DNA of 64,000 nt from Epiperipatus broadwayi (GCA_028023455.1 JAQFVV010000018.1:7595274-7659273), one strand, 5' to 3'; shown: positions 29,101 through 44,900, counted from the stretch's first letter. Notes: generated by a model from the sequence alone, not told the origin. Translations and numbers: made by a program.

Positions 29101-32100
29101 ATTATTATAATATTTTATCTTTACTTATTTTTTTAAATATAAAATTCCTATTGCATTATTCTATATCTTTATCTCTCCAGTTTTATTCCTTGTAAATATA
29201 GCATTAGTCGAATTCCTGATACTTATTATTATATTCGCCACATTAACTTTTCTCCGTGAAATCTTCACATTATAAAATTATCTCTTATATTTTATACTTT
29301 AGCATTAAAAGAAGGAAATGTTTTAAATTCATCTACAAATATTAAAATAATGCTTTAAAAATTAATCATATAAAAACATCAAATGAAGCCTAAAAGCAAA
29401 ATACTATAAAAATTAAAACAATGTTCAATGTCATATGTAAAAAAGAAATAGAAAATTAATTAGAAAATTAAATTGAGATATAATTCATTTAGCTAAAATA
29501 ATTTAATATTAAAAAATATGATTAAAATAGTTTTAATAAATATCTTTTAAATTTATTTACTTAGAAATGTAGACCATTCATTTAATAGATTTTGTATAAA
29601 ATTTAAAATGCTTCAGAAATGTATAGGAATTAGCAAATAGTGATGAAATTCAAAGTACATGATAAAAAAACAAATAACTATCACTATTGACATTAAGAAA
29701 TCAAAAGGTTAAAATAAAAACCTGGATGTATTTATAAAAATCTGGATTCTAAAATACTGTAAATAAATTGCATATACTGTTGAATAGACATTTTAAGAAG
29801 GTTTTCTGGATTGTTGTTAAAAAAAAGCTAGAGATTGGAAAAACTAAATTAATTTCAGAATGATTTTTGACTAGATAAGTGATAGTTTTATAATAGCTGA
29901 TGTAATCAAAATGTATTAGAATTTTAGTTTTTTTCATAAATCAAAGTTCGATAATTAAATCAGACTAATGTGAAACAAAAATTATGTTACTAAACAACTA
30001 AACATCACATGATCACCATTTCTTATGCTTGCTCATAACTGTTATTAAAACAGGCAAAATTCTCCATACAGTAGTACCACTCAGTGCAAGTCAGAGCAAT
30101 CAATGGATGCCAGAATAAATACCAATCTAGTGCCTACTCATCCAATATCCCCAGACTAATTTCTAGCTTGTGGATTTCATCAGTGAGGAGTCTTGGATCT
30201 GAGAACACTGCACCTAGATCTTAGAATCTAATGCTACCATCCAGAAGTGACCTTTTATCTCTACTTAACTACAAAACTATGAGAATAAAATTGAAAACAC
30301 AATATTTTTAATCCAAGCTCATTAGCTTATATAGCATATAGGTCTGAACTCAGTTCAGTACTCATACATTTTGGTGTCTTTGATTCTTTAATAGCCATAG
30401 CCACCACCATCCTATTAAGCAGGATTGGTATTAAACCACTAAACATCACATGATCATCATTTCTCATGCTTGCTCATAACTGATATTAAAACAGGAAAAA
30501 CTCTCCATACAGTAGTACCACTCAGTGCAAGTCAGAATAATCAGTGAATGCCAGAAAGCTTGTGCATAAAATCCCTATCTAAGTGCAGTGCTCTCAGATC
30601 CAAGGTTCCTCACTGACAAAAGCCACAAGCTAGAAACTAGTCTGGGGATATTGCATGAATAGGCATTAGATAGGGATTTTATGCACAAGCCTTCTGGCAT
30701 CAATTGATTACTCTGGCTTGCACTGAGTGGCACTACTGTATGGAGAATTTTATGTTACTTATACTTGTTTTTTTTTTTAAAAAAAAAAAATGAATAAATG
30801 GCTGATTTTATAACTTGTACAATAAAATATTGTACTCAACATAAATAATTGCCCAAATAACTTGCAATCAAAATTACTAGAATTTTAGTTTTTTCATAAA
30901 TCAAAGTTAGATATTTCAAAGTAAAACAATAGTTATATTATTTATACTTGCATTTTTAAAAAATAACGAATAAATGACTGATTTTATTATTTGTGCCATA
31001 GAATACTGTACAGGATATTATTATTGTTAGTAAAATTCTTCCATAATTTGCCACCTCTCTTAAAATTTATTTTACTAACTTACAATTATATAAGAATGTT
31101 TATTTTTAATAGTAAAAAGCAAGCAATTAAAATTGAAGAGAGAGAGAAATGGAAGTAAACTTAAATTTATTGTTGATAAGAATATTTATATTTGAGTTAA
31201 GCTTGATTAGTTCTTTCTCACACTTTGATAAAATAGGTAATATGATAAATAAAAGTAGAAAATAATTGTCAGAATAATAAAGATGTAATAAAACAACTAA
31301 TAGAAAAAAGCAAAAAGTCCTAAAATTATTTATTTATTTTTATGGCAAATATCAGCCATAAGAAAACACCATGTTAAATGACTGTACAATTTAAATTTAC
31401 TTCAGTGTTAAAATGATAGTTTCAAGTTATAAAGGTGTTTGAATCTAAGCTCAGATTTATTATTTCCAATGCATGAATATTACACATCTCCCTAATGACA
31501 AAATTTGGAATTATTCAATAATTTATATATGTATATGAAATTAAAGAATCCTTCTATTTAGCAGTTAAAGAATTTTGCTTAAAGTCAAACATATTTCAAT
31601 CCATAAATATAGGAATTCTCTCTATCAAAGTAAACATAAATGATGATGAAATCTCATTTATTCTTATCAAAATTATGTTTATCGGTCTTAAAAAATTGCT
31701 ATGTCTCAAGTAATAATGAGACTGTAAATGAATTAGCATATTTTCATTAGATATTTTTTCAGGTAACAAAAGTTTTGTTTTCTTAGTTAATAGATTTTTT
31801 TAAACATATTATTAGAGGGAGATAAAATAATAATCCTTCAAGCAGCTGGAATCTGTTAAGTTTTATCATAGTTGTTAGGTCTTTTTAAAATTTCAAAATA
31901 TTGTCTCATAATTCTTAAAGTATAATTTTTTAATATAGCTAATATTTTAATGTGAGGTCAGTGTAATTATTCTGAGAGCTTACACTAATATATTTAATTA
32001 ATTGACCCACATAACTTTTTAAGCATCAGGAACATAAAATTTCATAGTTGTGGTGCTCTAAACAATCTTCAATTTTCCATGTTTCATGTTTAAGAATCTA

Positions 32101-32900
32101 GGAAACAGAAATATGCTTTCATTCAAAAGTCAATTATATTCGCGTTCTTTAATATCACATTTTTAAAAATATTAGTCACTAGTGTCACTTTCATAATATT
32201 TAACATATTATCTAGATTAGAAAATCATGATTTAAAAACTACAAAAAGAATGTTGAAATTATAAAAAGATCTAACTGTTTAAATAAGAATAAAGAAATTC
32301 TGTATATTTTAGTTTTACGAAGATCTTTTTTTTTCTTCTCCCTCAAATAATTTTATAAAAAAATTATTGATCATAAAACAAAATAATAATAAAAATATTC
32401 ACTTTTCTCTAACAATGATTGGACAACTACCTGAAAAAATATCTAATGAAAAAACATTAATTAATACATAATCTTATTATTATTTAAGGCACTGCAATAT
32501 TCTCTAGGACACCACAGCTTTGCCAAAGAGAAATAAGATTTTATTAAAATATTGAAGTCTCCTGCTATGAAGAAATTTTGGATATTTCTTGAGCAAGAAG
32601 AACTGAACATGGCATGTGCTAAAGACTTTTTTTAATTTCATTTTTTAATCATGTGAAAATCTTGGTTATAGCATATATATAAAATATCAATTCACCTTCT
32701 CAACCATTAAGTTATTCTGACTACGGATTATATATATCAATAATTTCAATCTCTGTGGTCGTGTCTATATAAATATATGGAACCATAAATAAGGTGAGAT
32801 TTCACCTTTACTGTTAAAAGAAGGTTGCTTTGACAACAGTTTGAAATTGTTGATTGTTATCTATATTGGGATTGTTTAAGCTTTGACTGATTTCTAATGG

Positions 32901-32946
<46 letters not shown>

Positions 32947-32951
32947 TATAT

Positions 32952-32988
<37 letters not shown>

Positions 32989-35900
32989 TAAAAGCTACTG
33001 AGAAATGATTTTAATTGTTGTAGGCTTTCAATCAGCTAATTTTTTTTTTACTAGGCTTAAATCTATAAAATATCATTCATGTATCACCTAAAGAAAACTG
33101 ACTTCTTATTCTTTAAAGAGAATTTTAAAAATCTCACAATTTAATTACTCGTATTCAACGCGAAAATGTCGTGTGTATATATATCAAATAATATATATCA
33201 ATATATGTAAGATGGATTTGTCTTATGGCACACAATATAATGTGTGTACATGTATATATATTTAAAGCTTTAAAAGAAAAAGCAGAAATAAACACAAAGA
33301 GAATAATTTTTGATATTTTTAAAGTGTTATGAATTATTTAAAATCAAATATAAAAAGGAAAGGCCTATGCACGAAATATATATATATATATTTTTCATTT
33401 ATCAAAGCATCGGCCGGAAAGCGAACCCGCGAACCTGGGATAACTGCTTGTAAGGCTGCTGTGCTGACCACTCGGCCACCAATTCTTGGACAATATTTTT
33501 ATTAAATTTATTTCTCATTTTGACAAAGATGTAAAACATTTTAATTTAACAAAAAATTAAAAATATTTTTGAATAAAACAAGTGTTTTTTTTCTTTATAA
33601 TGTATATTGATTATAGTTAATCCTTTAATTACCTACAGAATTAATGTAATTAAAAAACAAAACAATGATAATTATTTTGCTTTTATTAACCAAAGATAAA
33701 ATTAACTTATAATTGCCTTGCTTACAAATTTTATTGTATACTATAAATAATGGATTCAGATTAATTATTTTTAGTGAGAGAAAATGTAGACAGTACAAAG
33801 CTTCAAAAAGGAAGGACAGATGGTAGTTTTAATATGGGTTGAGTTTGAACTTCAAGAGAAATAGAGAATATTGCTTCTCTATGTTTTCATAGTCCAATAT
33901 GTGAAAAGTAAACCATGCTTGCCTAAATGAAGTTTGAAAATTATATGTTCAAAATGGATTTAAGAATTGTTAGTGTTTATCTTATTCTGAACATTATAAT
34001 AAAATGCTAGCATACTCATTTTGAGACTCAAGTGTCATATTTTATTTATAAATTACTTTATATATGCAAGAAGCACGGATAAAAACAATCTATTGTCACT
34101 CATACATATACTGCACTATTAATTGAATATAAAGTTTAAAAATAAAAGCAGAAGAAAATCATCTACGAGAGTTATTATTTCATTTAGATTTGTTTTTTTT
34201 TTTTTATAAGGGAGAATTTTTTTTATTTATAATTACTGAATGTTATCAGAGCAATTGACAAAGAATATTTTTCTTAAACTTTGCAAGAGGATGACAGAAG
34301 TTAAAAAAACAATAAAGAACTTTTGTTTATTAGTAAAATGCTTAAGGTAAAAATATTGAAATTAGAAATTGTAATATTTTATATTATAATGTGCACATGT
34401 GTATGCACTTATTAAATATATGTTTAACATCTAATTAATTATATTTGATAATATAAATAATATATTTTGTTTTACTAATGATAGAATATTTTGTATTCAC
34501 ATGCTTGCAAATATATGGGTGTGTTCATTTAATACTGATTTATATATGTGCAACCTACAATTTAAATAATATTATGTGATAATTTTAATCTATTAAAATA
34601 TTTTCAAATATTTGTAAATAGTTAAAATCAGAATGATTTATTTAAATATTGTAATTTATTAGATCTTTCATCATCATCATTATTTCTAATCAATAAATTT
34701 ATTAATCATTATTTTAAGTTATTCCACGAAAATTATTTAATGCTAGAAAAAATTAAGTTTTATATATGTGTATTTTCTCTTATTCACAATTATTAGGATC
34801 ATTGCAATTACAAAGCTAATTTCCACACAACCTTATTTGCGATATATATAATTAGAAGGGATTCGCAATCAGACTTTCAAGCTCCCTATACCTATCCACT
34901 CCATTTTCTACAAGCAATTCACATGACTACATACATGTAAAAAAGATAAATGATCTCCAATATACATATTTTGTGCTGAACCAGCACTCATCAGTTGGTC
35001 GAGATCATCATTCCCCACACATGTATATAATCAATGCTCAGTTTATATTAAGATAGCAAATCTTCAAACTTTAATGGACAGGCTTCAATCTTCTTCACCC
35101 TCCAATTCTTCAGCCATTCATCTCACTGAAAATCTGACGATGGAATACTCAAAGTTCTTGTTGATGCAAATATTATTATTATACCCATGTTAACCTTAAG
35201 TCACTCTGACCTCTCATATATAGGACCTTAATATGTCCATCTGCCCATCCATCTTCTTTATATTTAGATGGACATATTAAGGTCTTCTATATGAGGGTTC
35301 AGAGTGACTTAAGGTCAACATGACCATGATAATAAAATTGACATCAACAAGGGTTTTGAGTGTTCCATCATCAGATTTTCAATGAGATATATGGCTGAAG
35401 AGTAGGAGAGTGGAAAAGATTGAAGTATGTCTATTAAAGTTTGAAGATTTGTTATCTTAATAAAAAGTGAATACTTTTTATATATGTGTGTAGGAAATGA
35501 TGATCTGTACCAACTGATGAGTGCTGATTCAGCATGAAATACATATATTGGAGATCATTTATCTTTTTCAGATTATGTGGTCATGTTTATTGGTTGTATA
35601 AGATGAAATGGATAGATGTAGGTAACTTGAAAGCCTGAGTTCTGAGTTCAAATTCCTTTTAATTGCATTAAGTTCAGTATAGACTCAATATTTGTATTTA
35701 AATATATATATGTGTGTGTGTGTTTGTGGATATTCTCTGTAGAATTATTTGATGACGTTAAAATAGTAAAACAACTTTTAAGTCCATTCACTTATTTTAT
35801 ATGTTTTATGATGAGAATTAGTTTGCTGATGTCAATATACTCATGGTATATAATGACCCATTTGATTATGATAATGTCAATATAATATTTTTGATATAGG

Positions 35901-38900
35901 AGTACTTTTATAACTATTTTTAGTACTTAATTATCTGCATGTAGATAAAATATTGATTATTGCTTTTAAAATAAACCCTAAGTTTGGCATTGATTAAATG
36001 ATGATTAGTCTAATATATGATTTTATATCTTTTAAACCAGTGACAAAGATTGAATATTGAATCTTGATGATTATTGCTGGTGGTACTCCGTTTGTCCTAC
36101 GTGTTGCTTATTATTTGTTTCAAATGCTAATTTTTTGCTAATTTTGTATACACAATAAATCGAATTACTTTTGATGGTGATTTCCATAACCACTACTATA
36201 CCTATCTCTATCGACATAAAAATTAACCTACTATATTGACCAAAAATTTAATTAATTTACTTCTAATCATTAAAGCTGGATAACCTTTTTATCTGACAGG
36301 TCAATTTCAACTTTCACCTTTTAAATGTGGGACATACTTTTTTTGTGAATTAAAAGTAAAGTAACATCATTATTATTAATGACTGTTCGACGCTTAATTA
36401 CAATTTTTCCGATTTCCCTTGAATCTATTTTCATGACAAATATTCTTAAATTTCTTTTTGTGTTCTGGATAAATTAATTTCTACAGTAGCTAGGATGCAA
36501 TCTTCTATTAGCTTCCTTTCAGAAACTAGTTTTGAATTTTAGGCTTTCTTTAAAAATAATTTGCACTCATAGAATTTTCTGGCTTGTTTGTACTTTTTAT
36601 AAAATATGTCAGCTACGTGAAACTTCTTTTCAAGTTTTATATTTTATTAGCTATTTCTTCCCCAAGTTTGATAATGTCTTCTTTATTGATTGAAAATTTT
36701 GCCAGATATATCAGTCACATTGATTTACTATTTCTATAAAAAAATAAAAAATAAAGGCATTGTCCATTTCTTTTCAAATGTGTGATTTTCTGTGTCAAGT
36801 TTTATTATTTTATTCCTGTAGCCGTCCTAGTAAAAAATAAATAAATGGTAATAATAATACTATTATGAAGTAAAATTTGAGTTTTATTTTTGCTAGTTAA
36901 TATTTGTGCGAAAATCATTATAAAAACAAAAAAAAAATAGTCTCGGTATCAGAGATTATATATGTAGTTAGATAAACCATACAATATAGATAATTTGTAA
37001 GATATTGCACTGCTGATAAAATGAAGTAGAATTATTATAAAGATTGAAGAGAGAAAAAGATGTAGTTGAAAAAATAAATATTTTATTTTACTTAATTCTT
37101 GATTCAATATTTGCACCACTATGTGTAGGTTTAAATAGAAATTTTATATAAATCCATTTTATATACATTTGTAACCCCACATGGATAAGAAATCCAGTAC
37201 CGCCCTCTGTGAAATATATAAATACATTAGAGTTCGTATTTCAAAATATTCAGCTCAAAACGATACTACTTTGAACTGTACGTTATTAGATCTTAAATAT
37301 TGAAATAGGAATAAATTCAAACAAAGAACTTGAAATTTTAATAAGCAACGATCTTAACTTTTTGCTACAAACAAACATGTTTTACTATTTTTATATAAAG
37401 ACAAACTAAGCTTTAGTAATTTTAATCTTTAAACCACCTAACACAAATGTATAGAAAATAATCTGTGCATAACGCTATACTGAAATAAATATACAAATAT
37501 TAAATCACTCCACATGGTTAAGAAATCAATACCACCCTCTAATGTATTTATATATTAGTTCACAGACATCGGTACTGTAATTCTTAACCAAGTGGAGTGC
37601 TTTAATATTTGTATATTTATTTCAGTATAGCGTTATGCACTGGGATTATTTGGGTGGATTGAGAGTTTTCGGGGATTTGGACTTAGCTTATGGGCTAGAG
37701 GTTCCCCTACTCTATATGTTTTTTTCTTGAATGAATAAAAAGCTCCGATGTCAATTATAAGTTATTTTACAATTTGCTGAAATTTGTAGATGATATCTAC
37801 ACTGTTCTTTCTTTTTAAATGATGAAAAAAAAATCGAAATTTTTTTTTGAGATCATAGCACCATTTGTCTCCTTTAACAAATGAAATAATTATTTTTTAT
37901 ATTATTTTGTTTAATTAAAAAATAATGACATTAATGTTTTCCTCTCTTTTTTTTTTAAGATAGTCTAAATATAAGTTAAAAGAAATTCGTTTTTTCTCTT
38001 TTTATACTTTGCTTATATTTTATTACAAAAATAAATAAAATATTTTGAATATCGTTTGGCTTTTTTAAAAATCTGTTTATGAATTGCTAAGTTTAAGCAC
38101 GCTTTTATAGTATTCTACATATGTTATTACATAAATTTTTATTTTATTTATAATATTGAAACCACATTAAAGAAAATAGCATCTTATATATTGATATGTG
38201 CAGTAATTTTGTTAAAAATAACTGTTTAATTTCCAGTTAACTGTATAAGCATAACATAATTGCATGTTGCTATTGGAAAACTGTTGAACTTGAGACATCG
38301 CTTAATATTTAAATAAAAAAAATATTTAAATAATCCAAAAATTATTATCAATTCATATTTTAAAATTGCTTTTTAGGAACATTTTGATATGTCATAACAT
38401 TATCAATAATGTGCATTTGTCTAATGTATACTTTCACTCATAGTATTTAAAAATTAAGTATAGGTATGTTGTCAAACGATTAGAAAATAGATTCTTCTGG
38501 AAATTATTTATTTCTTCTCATTTTTGATTATTCAAAAGTGATAATTCTAAACAAGCTAAATATTTGAAATGATATTACTTAAATAATTTCATCTATTATA
38601 GTTAAGAATTAAATCTTATAAAACATATACAGTCTTAAGCAAATTCCGTGAATATTTCAATTTTTTTATTAATTACATATACTAATTTTTTTCCACTTCA
38701 GTATTTTAGTCATTGTAAGTTTACAAACAGTCAAGTTTCTTTACTCAGGTTTAAATAAATTTGTTTAATATTTATGAAAAAAAAAATTTAAATTACGAGA
38801 AAAAATGTTTTAAATCAAATTTAAAATTAAAAAAAAAGTTAACGTTGTGGAATTGATAAAAATTTTTTTTAGATAAGTACCTATAACAAAACTCTTTTTT

Positions 38901-41900
38901 TTTGTTTGTTTGTTGTTATTTTTAGACTCTATGGGCTTTTGTCTAGTATTTTTAAGGTTATAGTTTATTTTATTCAGTTTTTAAAAATAATATTTATTAG
39001 AGAAAAAAAAACTGTTTGTACCTTCCAAATAAAAACATTTTTGTGAATTTAAATTTAATACTGACTTGGCATTTGCAGTAAACTAAATAATATTACTATC
39101 TATTTTCAGATTTATAAATATTGCAGTTTTTTTAAATTCATTAAATAATGTTTTGAATTAACATGCAATATAAAATTATATGTTCTCTTCAAATTATCTT
39201 TGTAGTCTGTATCTTAAAAATGAGAAAACGATAACAACTTGTAAAAGTCGTAGTAAGTTAGATCTTAATTTTTTTCTATTTTAAATATCTTTCTTTTTAT
39301 TTCAGATATTGTATGACTAGAGTAAATAATTCAGTACATATTCTAAATGTAAAGTTGATGCAATGAACATTTTATAAGCAATCCTATTAATTTTTAAAAA
39401 TTAGATGGACAAAACTAAACAATAGTATGTTAAATTTGATCAAATAGAGTGAAATCAAAAAAAAAAAAAAAACGTCATAAATATATTTTTTATTGGAATT
39501 AATATTAACTTAAAGCTCATATATAAATACACCCAGAGATATATTAAATTATTTATGTATGCACGTTAGGATGTGCGAGTATGAAATTTTAAAATTTTTC
39601 AACATTAATTTAATGAATAAAAAAGCTCATTTTCAAAATCATTCTTCTAAATATTTTTTATATGAATTAAAGTTGTTTTTATAATGATAAATTTTAAATC
39701 CAAAAAAATGACTTAAATTAATATATTTATTTTCATTATAAAGTTTGTTGTAATTAAATATATTTTTCAAAACAAGATTAATTAACTGATTAGATTTAAT
39801 AATAATTGAAATTTAAAATAAAAAATAACTTAAAGTTGTTTTAAATTTCATATAAGGTAAAAAAAATACAAAAGGAATCTAAAGTCTGGTTGTTTTATAT
39901 TTTGAAATTTGTTTGCTAATTAATCATCTCTTAAAACTATATAAAGAGAGAATATTTTTTTTGTGCTTCTCTCTGCATTAATCTGATTGTGGGACAAAAA
40001 AGTTTGTGTATAAAGTTGTTGTTTTTTAATTTTTTTTCAAAAAAATTAACTACTAAAAAAAGTATATAGAAGAAAAAAGTCTGATACCATTCAAATTAAG
40101 TATCTGTGATACATCAGAAAATGGGTAACTAAAAGATTTGATAAGTAAAGCAGAACTTTTGAGTAAATGATTAACAACCTTCTAGGGTCTCTTTTTTTAA
40201 TTGCCTGACCCTGCTGTAAGGTGATGTCCTGTATATTTTTTCATATGCTTAACAAAAATTCTTTAATTGTCCAATAATCAGATGAAAGGATTTATTAAAG
40301 TTATCAGATATCTCAATAAGATTGCAAATGTTCTATTATATGGTACCACATATAAAAAATACTAAAAAGTTTGTCTACAAAATTTAAATTACTCAGAATT
40401 CAGAAATGATTTTGAATTGCTGTTTAAAAGTTATCAAAAACATTTGAAAAAATATCCAGAAACTACATTTCAAGTTTAAAAAGAAGAAAATTGTAAACCA
40501 TTTAATTTACATAGGTTTTTATGATAACTTTGTAATAATAACATGAAAGGATAAAACCTTTGACATAAGTGCCTTAAAAATACTTATATGACAGCCAATC
40601 AGATGTAATAATGACTGCATAAGAAACTCTCAAGTCAAAACACAAGACAGAGAGAGAAAAAGATGGTTGTCACCTTCTTCTCTATTTAAATTTATATAGA
40701 AATAAGCCAGTCTTAAGCATTCAACTCTAATTTTTTTTAACTTTTTTTTTCTTATTAATTTAATTTTGTTGAAAATATTTCATTTTCTCTATAATAATTT
40801 TTATACTATACTATTCTTGTATGTATAAAAGCCTGTTTCAAATATGGCAAAAATTTAATAGGGGATTATAATTTAACTTTACCATAAATATTATTAATCA
40901 TGACTTAGAAAAAAAAATCATACCATATATAAAGTTTGAAATATGTTACTATAAATTTAATATATTTCAATACTATGTTTATCTAATGAAGATGAAATAA
41001 GATATTTTATTAGATTTATGAATCTTAAAGTGTAATTTAAAAATATTATGGTATTGTTTTAATACAATGTAAAAAGAAATAGAAAAGAGTTTGAATTATT
41101 TTTTAAAATATTAAAAGATGTAATGAAAAATGCTTATATATTCATATAATTTTTCTGATTAATAAAATATAATATGATAAATGATAAAATAAAAGATTTA
41201 CATTATAAATATCTTATTAAAGATCAATTAAAATTAAATTAATTATTTAACATTAAAACATCACATGACTACCATTTATTACTTGTACAAGCTATTAAAC
41301 TAGTAGCAATTCTTTCTGTAAAATAATGCCATCCAGTGCAAGTTATAGTAATCACTAGATTCCAGAAAGAAAGATCTAGGTGCATTGCTCTCAGATCCAA
41401 GGTTTCAGACTAATAACAGTCATAAAACTAGAAACTATTCTAGCAGGGATTTAAGTGCACAAACCTTGGCATCTATTGATTACTATAGATTGTGCCAGAT
41501 GACACTACTGTATGGAAGTGTTGCTATTATTTAACATTATTTATATTATATATATATATATATGAATAATGTGTTATTTATATTATATATATATATATAT
41601 GAATAATGTGTGTGTTTATTTACATGTACGTTTTTGCAAAAGAACTGGATATACATCTTTGAAAATAAATACTGTGGCTTATTAATTATTATTGTTTTTT
41701 ATTGAAAAGAACTAGAGATATTTTAAATACATAAAACTTTAATGATCCTGGTATAGCATAGTTAAAATATATATATATATAATAGTGAGAATTTATTTGT
41801 AATTAATATCCGAAAAAGAATAAATAACCTATTTTTTATTGTCAATGATTTATACGATAGAGATTTGACTTCATTTCTAGCAGTTTTTTTAAAACACAGA

Positions 41901-44900
41901 AACACATTTTGTTATTAAAAAATATTGATTACATTATATCCAGTTATCATTTCATGCTACTAAATGTATTTACGATTAGCCAAGTCATTCATAAAAAATT
42001 AGAGGAGAATTTTCAGGCAAATTTATTTATATTTTTATTATGGACAGTTACCTAACTATCTTATGGCATTAGTTATAGTAACATATTTAAAATAATGAAT
42101 TTATAAATACTATAATATTTGGTTAATGATTTATCAGTATTTTACCTATGTTGTATGCAGTTAACATAGTACTATATGCTCATAAAGATGCTTTTGAAAT
42201 GTTATTTTATATTATAATGGTTTGATTGTGGCATGAAGATAATCGAGAATTGTATTTATTTAATGAATGTTGTTTGATGACATAATGATATCTACTTTTT
42301 AGTAATTTTATTAATTGATTGTATTAGTAAATATTTCAACTCTGATTTATATAAATTTGCCTTATAATGTGGGCAAAATAGTAAAGATAATGAACTTAAA
42401 TGTTTGATTATTATAATAAATGAAATAATCAATAATCAAAAAAGCAAGTCATATATAACGTGACATTACTTTTATAAGCTTATATTTACAAAAATGTAAT
42501 ACAGAGAGCGTACCAATAACTCAAACAAGCTCTTAGTTGATAAGTGCGGTATGAGAAAATGTGCGGTATGAAAAAATATTTAAAATCTCTATCCAGAACA
42601 TTCCTATCTCCAGACCAACTGGTTTCGAGCTTGTGGTTCACCTCAGTGAAGAGCTAGAATATTCAGACACTAGATCTAAAACTTATTAATAAATGAAATG
42701 TAAAATCATGAAGTAGAATATTAGTCCATTAATAAAAAATATATATAAACATTTGAAAGAAAACTCATTTCGAAGCAATGTATTCAAACCTACATATATA
42801 TATATATTGAAACAGACAGATCGAAGAACCGATCTTAGTTTCATGTGTTTAAGTACGGTAATTCGAACTACTATTCGCCCGCAATGGGATTTTTCCATTT
42901 CAAGTCACAAAAATTGAGCTATATATATTTTATGTTTTGTAAATAAATATGTAAAGGTTCCGTGCATAAATGTCACAAATCATGAAATAATATTCGTGTG
43001 TGCGTGGTTTGTGAATTTATATCAGCTTAATTTAAAAGTTTCATTGCGGGTGTATTTGCTTAAATTTTAGCCTTTTAGAATTATACAAAGTCGTTTAAAA
43101 ATACTGATCAAAAGTCACATTCCTTTGATCAGTGGTTTTAATTAAAATCTGTATTGTACAAATGTATAGAGTAATTGAGTTGTATTCGAAATTAGATAAG
43201 GAATTTATATTTGTAATTACTTTGTCAATTTAAAATTGCGTATTAAAGTTAAAGATAGCTGAAAACGGAACAATGGAAATGGATAATTGATATTGTATGG
43301 TCAAGCTGGATTGCTGAAGGCTAGAGAAAAGTAGGCGGAGCCTAAAACAAAAACCGGACAGAAAGGTCAACCGTGGCCATCGTAGAGAAAACTAACATTC
43401 TAACTTTTGACGTGGCTGAGAGTAGATCGTCTCAAAAACAGCAAAGCAGTTGCTAGAGAAATCTCTCCAACTTTTGTTAAGAAGTTCACCAGTAAACCGT
43501 AATGTCGATGGGCTAAGTGCCAGGAGCTGATCTCTGTCCCACCAATTTGAATCTTTGTGCCGCTGACTGATCATGTTTTATGTGCTTCACAATTTCCAGC
43601 TTCCAATCTCCAAATTGACTATGCCTTCCAAGTAGATTTCAAATGCGCGCCTACGTTCGTCAGAAATAACACCGTGAGAAACCAAGCCGGATGAAGAAGG
43701 AAGGGTAACTGTGTTACATGAACTTTTAACTTTCTCCCGAGCTTAATGTTATAAGTTAATCTGTCAATCAAATGAATCACATGTAAGTTTTTTGTTTCGT
43801 TTATAACGCTACTGTTTCAAACCTGTCAGTAAATTTTCTTTTCTCCTTTTCCTCTGCTCTAGTCTTTAGAAAATAGTTTGTAAATATTGTATCTACTAAT
43901 AATAATTCAAATGAAGACATTTATATTTTTTTTTCCTATTTACTTATGCTATAAACAAACGATGCCAATAGAAATATTTCCCAACTCTGTTTAAAGCTAG
44001 TTTATAATATTGATTATAGTTATTTTAAAAGGAAGTTCGTTGTTAAAGTAAAGATTATTTCATATATTGAGTTAGCAGATATTAAATCACTTTATTATGT
44101 TTTTTGTGTTGTCATACTATTGTAACCGATACTTCAATCTTAAAAATGTAAAGGGTTTTAAGTTTATTATCTTAGTTTCCTACATGAAATGAGAAATAGT
44201 TCTCAGTGTATAATTTGTTATCATCGCTACCGCCTGAACAACCTGGGGGAGTTAGGGGTTTCAGAGTAAACTTAATTAATTATTGCTTTCGCGGTCAGTT
44301 TGATTCCGCCATGTTTTATTGGAATAGTTATATCAGCCTGTTGCGCAGAAATAGACGAATTGATTACCCAGGTTTGGTATAATTCCTTTTCAAATCCACT
44401 TCAAGCAATCGTCCTCGATGACTGTGGCAATGCCTTCCCTTCGCCGAAGTTAGCATCTCGCCATACTACCACGTGGGGAAGAAAGCAATTCTTTCCCAGG
44501 TTATCTCTTGGATCACCAGGTTTCGAAATGATCCCGGCTAGTTGTAGTGTCCCGGAGCTACTTGGGTGCATTAAGCCTTGTCAAAGTACAAGCCACCCGG
44601 TATTCCGTTGATGCACCACAAGTGATTACTGTAGGGCTCTTCAATCTAGGCAACCACTAGTACATCAATCTTAGATATCATAGTTATACGAAACCACCCT
44701 CCAACTATTCGTACACGCAACGGTTCGAATCTATTCGAATAAAATAACTTAATAAAAATCGTAGATAAATATTTTCAATGCTCAAATGCTCTGATTCCCT
44801 TAGCCACCCGTCGATCATTTCACTACACAAATATTGGTATGAGTTTGTTTACCAGGTAAAATGATTACTAAAGACTAGTAGCTAATTATAATAGAATATT

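Noticed and set aside
43392-43574. 60-codon minus-strand frame in the 5' LTR, repeated at 48318-48500
   Set aside because: It is shared only because the LTRs are nearly identical; no signal, domain or start context supports a gene.
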